DNA of 25,889 nt from NCBI GenBank assembly GCA_035495815.1, contig DATJFH010000234.1:1-25889 (forward strand), in the 5' to 3' direction. Shown piece after piece: positions 1-5,885 of this stretch; position 1 is the first letter of the stretch, and each line of letters opens with the position of its first letter. The notes under the pieces are model-generated. The model was not told the DNA's origin, ran no database searches, and worked only from the letters and a program-made list of their open reading frames with translations. Source of the stretch: DATJFH01 sp035495815 (GTDB taxonomy: Bacteria; Acidobacteriota; Terriglobia; Bryobacterales; Bryobacteraceae). Made by a program: the position numbers and the translations under genes.

Positions 1-80
1 GCAGCCGAAGCATTTCGCTGTATTATTCGTCTTGCGGATGCCAACCGACGGTGTTCGGTCGCCGTTCTGGTGAAGTTCAT
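1..80 (-). CDS. Possible N-terminus of an open frame leaving the window (partial, speculative)
   Basis: On the minus strand an ATG at 80 opens a frame (Met-Asn-Phe-Thr-Arg-Thr-Ala...) that stays open for 26 codons to the left edge. The residues are basic (several Arg), with no recognisable domain yet. If the adjoining structured region is a group II intron 5' part, this is where its reverse transcriptase/maturase would begin, about 450 bases from the intron start. With so few codons it could equally be chance. Confidence 0.15.
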   Translation of the reverse strand, partial: MNFTRTATEHRRLASARRIIQRNASA

Positions 81-526
81 GGCGCCAGCAGCGAATGTTC
101 CCGTTTTCGCCGATCCTTAGGTCAAGGGCTCGTGCGACCTCAGAAATGCCGTCGGCCGGTCACTTTCACGGGCGCCTTCCGAGCGTAGGTCGGCGCCAGC
201 CTGTACGGATTCTGCCCCGCCTGGCTTAGCGACCTTTCTCTTAAAGGCCGCCGGCCCTAACGAACCGGGACAAATCCCCAACACGGCTGGTTTTCGGGTA
301 TTCCCTTCGGCAAGAGCGTCCTTCCGAACGCCGCCATCCCGCCGTGTCCCGTTGTGTGGCCCGCAGCCTCTTCGGCTACCGTCTTCTTTTCGGGTCAACC
401 ACGCTACGACGTACTGGATCTATAGATCCGCCTACCTTGCAGTAGACAAAGGACTTCTGAGCATCTATGCCGCCCTCTTCTGGGGCGGTCGATACACCCG
501 CTCAAAAGTACAGTTGATAACTGCAC
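1..526 (-). other. Non-coding structured insertion interrupting comM; possible 5' part of a group II intron
   Basis: This stretch has no convincing protein gene on either strand but is rich in inverted repeats. 453-462 pairs with 500-509 (10 bp, one G-T type mismatch) and encloses a 6 bp stem, 470-475 with 483-488. 281-287 pairs with 341-347. 511-515 pairs with 519-523. It abuts comM codons exactly where the conserved Cys-Pro-Cys-Gly motif begins, so it looks inserted. Read on the minus strand it starts GTGCAG at 526, close to but not matching the group II consensus GTGYG, and a start codon opens at 80 running left out of the window, where an intron reverse transcriptase would be expected. 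No domain V is visible, because it would lie outside the window. Group II intron is therefore a hypothesis; another large structured RNA or a degenerate mobile element is possible. Confidence 0.35.
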
Positions 527-994
527 GGGTGCCCGTGCGGTTTCTACGCCGATTCGACGCGTGAATGCCGCTGCACGCCGGGCATCATCCAGCGGTACCT
601 CGGCAAGATCTCCGGACCGCTCCTCGACCGCATCGACATCCACATCGAGGTCCCGGCGGTGGCTTATAAGGAGCTGCGCGGCAAGGACGACGGCGTCGGC
701 TCCGATCAGATCCGCGCGCGTGTGGTGACGGCGCGCGCCGTACAGCAGGCCCGTGGTTTTTACAATGCTCACATTCCGGCGCGAGTCCTGCGGAAGCATT
801 GCGCGCTCGACGACGCGGGAGAGCGGACCCTGGAGATGGCCGTCCGCCGCATGGGGCTCTCGGCGCGGGCCCATGACAGGATTCTGAAGCTCGCCCGCAC
901 CATCGCCGACATGGATGGGGCCGGCAGTGTGTCGGCCAAGCACCTGGCCGAGGCCGTGCAGTACCGGAGCCTCGACCGGAATTACTGGAGTTGA
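527..994 (+). pseudogene. comM: ComM/YifB-type Mg-chelatase-like AAA+ protein, 3' fragment
   Basis: The frame reads from a Cys-Pro-Cys-Gly-Phe motif at 530, through a Cys-x-Cys-Thr-Pro segment and a Ser-Gly-Pro-Leu-Leu-Asp-Arg-Ile-Asp motif (about 611-637), to a C-terminal helical domain ending at the TGA at 992-994. This order is typical of the last third of ComM/YifB proteins, which resemble magnesium-chelatase subunits and in some bacteria act as a helicase in natural transformation. The N-terminal AAA+ core is missing. Just upstream an in-frame TAA (518-520) and loss of similarity mark the break, and no start codon or ribosome site suits the fragment. The rest of the gene may lie on the far side of the insertion. 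As seen, it is disrupted and probably non-functional. The family call is firm; the pseudogene status depends on sequence outside the window. Confidence 0.75.
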
Positions 995-1124
995 GGCGCC
1001 TCGTCCGGCGGTGAGTTGCGAACTCGATTCCACTGGTTTCTGATAGTTACAGTTTTGCTCCTGCTTCCCCGCCCTGCCGTAGCCGCCGGGTTGTCGGCCC
1101 GGAACATTTCTTTGCGGAAAATCG

Positions 1125-1130
1125 TCTAAT
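1125..1130 (+). promoter_or_regulatory. Possible -10 element of a leaderless transcript
   Basis: TCTAAT lies five bases before the ATG at 1136, so transcription would begin at or next to the start codon. No Shine-Dalgarno is visible before this gene and no clear -35 box is seen. Weak on its own; it matters because the same spacing recurs before other genes here. Confidence 0.25.
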
Positions 1131-1135
1131 GCGAA

Positions 1136-2365
1136 ATGAATCGCCGGACATTTCTGCTTTCGGCAGGAGTAGCCGTAGCGGCGAAAGCCGATGGCGCGGC
1201 CTGGACGCAGTGGGGTGGTCCGCGTCGAAACTTCACGGCGGAGGCCAAGGGGCTCAAAACAAACTGGCCGCCAGCGGGTCCGAAAGTGATATGGAAGCGG
1301 CCGCTTGGCGAGGGATATTCGTCACCATCGGTCGAAGCCGGTGTCTTGTTCACGATGTACGGGCGGCGGGGAGAGGAGATCGTAACGGCAATCGACGCCC
1401 GGACCGGGAAAACCCTCTGGGAGCAGGCGACGCCCACGGCTTTCCGAAGCGACGCTCGGGAGATGGGGAACGGTCCGTATTCGACGCCGCTGGTCGCCGG
1501 CGAATGCGTGTTCACCGCAGGCGTGAGCGGGCGGCTGCAAGGCCTGGACAAAAGGACGGGCAAGCTCGTATGGACACAGATGCTCTGGGAGAACCACGGC
1601 GGGACGCGCCTGATGTACGGATATGCGTCGAGTCCGATTGCGTTTCGCGATACGATTATCGTCCCGAGCGGGGGCAAAGGCAGGGCCACAATTGCCTTCC
1701 GGCAGGCTGACGGAAAAGTAGTCTGGGCAAAGGGCAGTATCCCGAACGCCTATTCGTCGCCGCTGCTGATCGATGTCGGTGGTCTCGAACAACTGGTCGA
1801 AGTCATGGACGGGATGGTGTTCGGATTGAATCCGCATAACGGGGATCTGCAATGGCAAATCCCGTTTAGAGCGGATTACGGGATCGCCGTTGCTACTCCC
1901 GTCTGGTGTCCGGGAAACCTGTTGTTCGTTTCCGCCGAGTACGGGGCGGGATCAAAGATGATTCATCTCGAGCGCAGCGGAACTCAGACCAGGGCCAAGG
2001 AGGCGTGGAGCTCAAATAGGTTGAGGCTGCACAATGGAAACGCGATGTGGATCAGCGGAACGCTTTACTTTACAAGCGGAGGAAAGGGCAGCCAGGCCAT
2101 TCTCAGCGCGGTAGACGCGGCCAGCGGCAGGATTTACTGGCAGGAACGGAGCATTCAGAAGGCTACCTTCGTGTGGGCGGACGGGAAGCTCATCACTCTG
2201 GACCAGGACGGGTACCTGATGCTTGCGGTTCCCTCGCCAAAGGAGTTCAGAGTCGTTGCGAAATCGAAATTACTGTCGAATCTTTCGTGGACGCCACCCG
2301 TTCTCGTTGGAACCACGTTATACCTTCGGGACAGGAAGGACATCCTGGCGGTGGAACTGGGATGA
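1136..2365 (+). CDS. Tat-exported PQQ-like beta-propeller repeat protein
   Basis: The protein (409 aa) begins with a twin-arginine signal (Asn-Arg-Arg-Thr-Phe-Leu at residues 2-7, then an Ala/Val-rich stretch to about 21), so it is probably exported folded to the periplasm. The mature part starts with Trp-x-Gln-Trp-Gly-Gly and contains about seven repeats of the form 'YSSP...G...V...Y..G......ALDA.TGK..W', the signature of PQQ/quinoprotein-type eight-bladed propellers, also found in BamB and many serine/threonine kinase-linked sensors. No catalytic dehydrogenase features or haem motif (CxxCH) are visible, so it may be a binding or scaffold propeller rather than a PQQ enzyme. It stands alone, followed by a hairpin that may end its transcript. 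The fold is well supported; substrate and role are unknown. Confidence 0.85.
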   Translation: MNRRTFLLSAGVAVAAKADGAAWTQWGGPRRNFTAEAKGLKTNWPPAGPKVIWKRPLGEGYSSPSVEAGVLFTMYGRRGEEIVTAIDARTGKTLWEQATPTAFRSDAREMGNGPYSTPLVAGECVFTAGVSGRLQGLDKRTGKLVWTQMLWENHGGTRLMYGYASSPIAFRDTIIVPSGGKGRATIAFRQADGKVVWAKGSIPNAYSSPLLIDVGGLEQLVEVMDGMVFGLNPHNGDLQWQIPFRADYGIAVATPVWCPGNLLFVSAEYGAGSKMIHLERSGTQTRAKEAWSSNRLRLHNGNAMWISGTLYFTSGGKGSQAILSAVDAASGRIYWQERSIQKATFVWADGKLITLDQDGYLMLAVPSPKEFRVVAKSKLLSNLSWTPPVLVGTTLYLRDRKDILAVELG

Positions 2366-2385
2366 CCGGATAATCCGCCGGAACG

Positions 2386-2410
2386 GCGCGCAGAAGGTGC
2401 GCGCGATTTT
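2386..2410 (+). terminator. Possible Rho-independent terminator after the propeller gene
   Basis: GCGCGC (2386-2391) and GCGCGC (2399-2404) form a 6 bp GC stem around a 7-base loop, followed by GATTTT. The U-tract is short (four), so it may be weak. Confidence 0.4.
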
Positions 2411-2479
2411 GACGCGGGCGGCCTAGGGTAATCGTGCCGATGTGACGGCTTCCGCCCGCCGGACCGCGCCGGCGCCGAC

Positions 2480-2485
2480 TACACT
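2480..2485 (+). promoter_or_regulatory. Possible -10 element (TACACT) of a leaderless transcript
   Basis: TACACT ends six bases before the GTG at 2492, which would place the transcription start on the GTG itself. The GGGAGG between them touches the start codon and is too close to act as a normal Shine-Dalgarno. No good -35 hexamer is seen at 17 bases upstream. Confidence 0.35.
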
Positions 2486-2491
2486 GGGAGG

Positions 2492-3475
2492 GTGCGCCCG
2501 CCTTACACCGTGCTGATCATGAGCCTGCTTGCCGGCGGCCTCGACGCGCGGACTTCCGTGATCGTCGATACCGACGCGGGCAACGACGATCTGCTGGCGA
2601 TCGCATTTCTGCTGGCGCGCAAGGATGTGAAGGTGGAGGCGATCACGGTGGTGGATGGGCTGGCGCACGTGCCGTCCGGAGCCGCAAACGTGCTGCGTCT
2701 GCTCGAGGCCGCCGGAGCGCCGCCCACTCCCGTTTACCTCGGCCGAACCACGCCGCTCGAGCGCACGTCGCCCTTTCCGGACGATTGGCGCAAAACGGCC
2801 GACGCGATGCCCGGCGTCCCGTTCCCAAAAACGCGGCGCATGCCGGAGACCGTGCCGGCGCCGGATTTTCTAGCCGGAAGGCTGCACGAGACCGGCCGTC
2901 CAGTGACGGTCCTGGCTCTTGGCCCGTTGAGCAATCTGGCCGACGCGATGCAGCGGCGCGGAGGTGTTCCCGCGCTGCGCGAGATCGTGATCATGGGAGG
3001 CGCTCTTCACGCCCGCGGGAACCTCGACGACGGCGGCTTCTTCAAGACCGCGAACACGACCGCCGAGTGGAACCTGTTTCACGACCCGCTGGCGGCGGAG
3101 ATCGTGTTCCGGTCAGGCGCCCCGATTCGGGTGATCCCCCTCGATGCGACGAACAAAGTTCCGATCGACACCGTATTTCTGAACGAGCTTGCCGCCCGCG
3201 TCCGAACACCGCTGGGCCGGCTGGCGGCGGCGATTCTGGAGACGGCGCGGCCGCATATCGAGAACCATTTCTACTTCGCCTGGGATCCGTTGGCGGCAGC
3301 GGCTCTGGTCGATCCGGCCGTGGTAACCGTGCGCCGTATGGCCTTGGAGGTGCGGCGGAAACCGCCGGAGCAGGGCCGGATGGTGGAAGCGCCGAAGCTC
3401 CGTCCGAATGCAACAGTAGCGCTGGACGCGGACGCGGCCCGCTTCCGGAAGATGTTTCTCGACGCGCTGCGGTAG
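2492..3475 (+). CDS. Secreted nucleoside hydrolase (IunH family), Trp-type active site
   Basis: This 327-aa protein has a short hydrophobic leader (residues 6-18) and then the family signature Asp-Thr-Asp-Ala-Gly-Asn-Asp-Asp at 26-33, which binds the catalytic Ca2+. Glu192, Asn194 and Asp198 in 'AEWNLFHDP' are the expected sugar and metal ligands. The family hydrolyses the N-glycosidic bond of ribonucleosides to base and ribose. In the last motif the usual His-Asp is Trp264-Asp265; as I recall, this His-to-Trp change is found in purine-specific (IAG) hydrolases, where the Trp stacks on the base, so purine preference is inferred. Periplasmic location follows from the leader. GTG at 2492 is taken as start because it keeps the leader; in-frame GTG 2510 and ATG 2519 are alternatives. 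A terminator follows. Confidence 0.85.
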   Translation: MRPPYTVLIMSLLAGGLDARTSVIVDTDAGNDDLLAIAFLLARKDVKVEAITVVDGLAHVPSGAANVLRLLEAAGAPPTPVYLGRTTPLERTSPFPDDWRKTADAMPGVPFPKTRRMPETVPAPDFLAGRLHETGRPVTVLALGPLSNLADAMQRRGGVPALREIVIMGGALHARGNLDDGGFFKTANTTAEWNLFHDPLAAEIVFRSGAPIRVIPLDATNKVPIDTVFLNELAARVRTPLGRLAAAILETARPHIENHFYFAWDPLAAAALVDPAVVTVRRMALEVRRKPPEQGRMVEAPKLRPNATVALDADAARFRKMFLDALR

Positions 3476-3503
3476 CAGGCTTCCCGCCGGGCGTTGCCGC
3501 GGG

Positions 3504-3543
3504 CGCGCCGGCTAATTCTGTATGTTTATTACGGCGGTTTTTC
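3504..3543 (+). terminator. Rho-independent terminator after the nucleoside hydrolase
   Basis: CGCCG (3506-3510) pairs with CGGCG (3532-3536), extended inward by TAAT (3513-3516) with ATTA (3528-3531) across a small bulge, and is followed by GTTTTTC (3537-3543). It separates the nucleoside hydrolase from the promoter of the next operon. Confidence 0.55.
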
Positions 3544-3574
3544 ATTTGATCCCGCTGGGACCTGCATTTTATGG

Positions 3575-3603
3575 TTGAACTTACCGTTTATTCGGCATAG
3601 AAT
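3575..3603 (+). promoter_or_regulatory. Sigma70-type promoter of the phosphoesterase-protease-caspase-dipeptidase operon
   Basis: TTGAAC (3575-3580) and TAGAAT (3598-3603) are separated by exactly 17 bases, matching four of six positions at each box. Transcription would start near 3610, leaving a leader of about 37 bases that carries GAGGAG (about 3634-3639) before the ATG at 3647. The surrounding 3540-3640 stretch is notably AT-rich against the GC-rich background. It is the best promoter in the window. Confidence 0.65.
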
Positions 3604-3646
3604 TCATTAGTCAATTCCAGTATTTGAATATTCGAGGAGCGTTTCC

Positions 3647-4924
3647 ATGGCTGACGACGTTCGCGACAAGGTCATTACTCTCAGGTCGATGATCGGCGCC
3701 GCGGCTACTCACGAGGCGGCCGTCGACAAGGCCGCGGCCGAGAGAGCCAAAGCGCTCGGCGGCCCGTGGCAGCAGGCAGCCATCATGGCCCGGGTGGGAA
3801 ACGCTCTTCTGGCAATGGAGCACAGCGAAGAGCAGGACGGCGGCCCGAATGTTCTGACGTCGCCTCAGGACGAGCTGGCGTCACGCATGCAGGCCTCGCT
3901 GGCCGATTATGGCCGGGGTTTCACGCCCCTCGGACCGGGCGGCCAGGAGCTCAAGTTCGATACCATCACCGATCCCTTCGGCTGGGCCTGGTCATGGCTC
4001 TCCGAATGGGACGCCGACCACCATGCCATCGTCCGGCCCGCGTCGAACGATCCCGAGCCCATCGGCAACAATCTCCGCATCGGGCTGGTGAGCGACTGGG
4101 GCACGGGTCTTTACGGCGCCCCGGCCATCGCCTCCAATATTTTGTCGAAATGCGCCGATTTCGATATGCTCATGCACCTCGGCGACGTGTACTACGCGGG
4201 CTCGGCCAAAGAGATGCGCCAGCGTTTCCTCGACATCTGGCCGAGATGTCCCACGGTAATCAACCGCGCCCTGAACGGGAATCACGAGATGTATTCCGGC
4301 GGCCATGCCTATTTCGAAACCACGCTGCCGGCATTCCGCCAGCCGTCCTCGTACTTCGCCTATCAGAACGACCATTGGCTGCTGGCCGCCCTCGACACGG
4401 CCTGTGACGATTTCGATCTGGATCAGACCCAGGCCAACTGGCTGGACAGTCTGATCAACAGGGCGGGAAGCCGCCGCGTAGTCCTGTTCTCGCACCACCA
4501 GCTCTACTCCCAACTGGATTCGCAAGGACCGAAGCTGGCGCAAAAGCTCGGCTCGCTGCTGCGCGACAAGAAGATCCATTTCTGGTACTGGGGTCACGAG
4601 CACCGCTGCGTGCTTTATGACGTTCACGCCGGATTCAACCTATTGGCGCGCTGCGTGGGTAACGGCGGAATGCCTCAGCGGAGGGGCAAGGAGAAGGACG
4701 CGCCGATCGATTCGCAGAAGGGCGACGCCATCTGGCGCAAACTTCTCCCCAAGCCTAACGTGGCGCCCGCCGCCGTCATTCTCGACGGCCGGAATCCGTT
4801 CATCCGCGGCGAAGAGAATACCTACTCTCCCCACGGCTACGTCACTTTGCAGTTCAGCGGGAACAAACTCCATGAAAGCTACTTTCTGCCGGACGGCTCG
4901 CTGGCGAGAGAGGTTGACTTCTGA
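3647..4924 (+). CDS. Calcineurin-like metallophosphoesterase, purple-acid-phosphatase type
   Basis: First gene of a four-gene operon; start supported by GAGGAG about 7 bases upstream. The 425-aa protein has all core metal-binding motifs of purple acid phosphatase-like enzymes: Asp-Trp-Gly (150-152), Gly-Asp-x-Tyr-Tyr (179-183, Asp180 bridging metal, Tyr183 the possible iron ligand), Gly-Asn-His-Glu (211-214), Ser-His-His (282-284) and Gly-His-Glu-His (316-319). It should hydrolyse a phosphoester; substrate unknown. No signal peptide is seen, whereas most purple acid phosphatases are secreted, so it is probably cytoplasmic. Residues 1-140 form an Ala-rich helical N-terminal region not part of the catalytic domain, possibly for partner binding. 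Its stop overlaps the protease start by one base (TGATG), indicating translational coupling. Confidence 0.85.
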   Translation: MADDVRDKVITLRSMIGAAATHEAAVDKAAAERAKALGGPWQQAAIMARVGNALLAMEHSEEQDGGPNVLTSPQDELASRMQASLADYGRGFTPLGPGGQELKFDTITDPFGWAWSWLSEWDADHHAIVRPASNDPEPIGNNLRIGLVSDWGTGLYGAPAIASNILSKCADFDMLMHLGDVYYAGSAKEMRQRFLDIWPRCPTVINRALNGNHEMYSGGHAYFETTLPAFRQPSSYFAYQNDHWLLAALDTACDDFDLDQTQANWLDSLINRAGSRRVVLFSHHQLYSQLDSQGPKLAQKLGSLLRDKKIHFWYWGHEHRCVLYDVHAGFNLLARCVGNGGMPQRRGKEKDAPIDSQKGDAIWRKLLPKPNVAPAAVILDGRNPFIRGEENTYSPHGYVTLQFSGNKLHESYFLPDGSLAREVDF

Positions 4925-5874
4925 TGGCGGACGATAACGGCTTCGATGACCTGTTCGATCGAGCCGAACGCGCGCTGGGACCCAACCAGCCCGTGAGCAC
5001 AGCTTTCCAGCGGGTGCGCGCGATCATCGGCCCGGCGAGATTTCCGGAAGGGGAGGCGCTCGCGCAGGCGGGATTGGATGCGCTCCGGCAGGGCAAAGTA
5101 CCCTCGCCGGCGGAGATCGCCGCGCTCGAAACCGTCGTCAAGGCCCTGCGGCCTTCGATCCTCTCCCGGAACGCGCTGCTCGACTCGCTTCCGGCCTACC
5201 GGAATTACCCGCAGGGCGCCGTGGACCAATGGAACGCCTTTCGCTCAACGGCCAAGCCTTTTCTGTACTCCGTCGGACGGATCGACAAAGTCGACGGGAA
5301 GGCTACCACTCCCCTCGCCACCGGATTCGTGGCGGCTCCGGGAGTCCTGGTCACTAATACCCATGTTCTCGACGCCCTCTCCGCTAATTCGCGGCGTTTG
5401 CAAAAGGGACAGGCGGTGGTCTACTTCGGCCAGGAATTCGGCGTCGTCCCGGACTCCCCGCCGGTCGCCATCACGGGAGTCGTCGCCGTGCACCCTCAGC
5501 TCGACATATCGCTGTTGAGTATCGAGAACCAGGCCGTTGTCCCGTGGAAAATCGACGAACAACCTTCGCGGAAGGCCAGGCCCGTGGTCGCCATCGGCTA
5601 CCCGCAGGACGACCCGCGAAGTCCTGTTTTCCGCGATGTGATCTTCGGCGATCGATTCCTGGTCAAGCGGGGCGCTCCCGGCGAACTGCGGGGCGTGGCC
5701 GCCGATTCCGTCTATCACGACTGCTCCACCCTGGGCGGGAATTCGGGTTCGCCGCTGGTGGATCTGGACACCTGCAAGGTGGTCGGGCTGCACCGCGACG
5801 GCCCGCTTTTCCTGTTTCGGAATGAGGCCGTGGATGGCGGCTCTCTGGCGGCTTTTCTAAAGCAGATCATCTGA
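4924..5874 (+). CDS. Trypsin-like serine protease with helical N-terminal extension
   Basis: The C-terminal part (about residues 112-316) is a trypsin-fold protease: Thr-Asn-Thr-His-Val with His147, Leu-Asp-Ile-Ser with Asp194, and Gly-Gly-Asn-Ser-Gly-Ser-Pro with Ser274 form a complete catalytic triad in the right order and spacing. There is no signal peptide and no PDZ domain, unlike periplasmic DegP-type proteases, so it should act in the cytoplasm. Residues 1-110 are predicted helical and acidic/Ala-rich and match nothing I recognise; by analogy with trypsin-like and caspase-like effectors of bacterial conflict systems, it may be a small adaptor (effector-associated) domain, which is inference. 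It overlaps the phosphoesterase by one base and is 11 bases from the caspase gene, so the three are almost surely co-expressed. Confidence 0.85.
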   Translation: MADDNGFDDLFDRAERALGPNQPVSTAFQRVRAIIGPARFPEGEALAQAGLDALRQGKVPSPAEIAALETVVKALRPSILSRNALLDSLPAYRNYPQGAVDQWNAFRSTAKPFLYSVGRIDKVDGKATTPLATGFVAAPGVLVTNTHVLDALSANSRRLQKGQAVVYFGQEFGVVPDSPPVAITGVVAVHPQLDISLLSIENQAVVPWKIDEQPSRKARPVVAIGYPQDDPRSPVFRDVIFGDRFLVKRGAPGELRGVAADSVYHDCSTLGGNSGSPLVDLDTCKVVGLHRDGPLFLFRNEAVDGGSLAAFLKQII

Positions 5875-5885
5875 CGGACGGCGCT

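Noticed and set aside
117..398. 93-codon frame on the minus strand within the structured insertion
   Set aside because: Arg/Gly-rich translation without a motif, and it spans predicted hairpins; more likely non-coding RNA.
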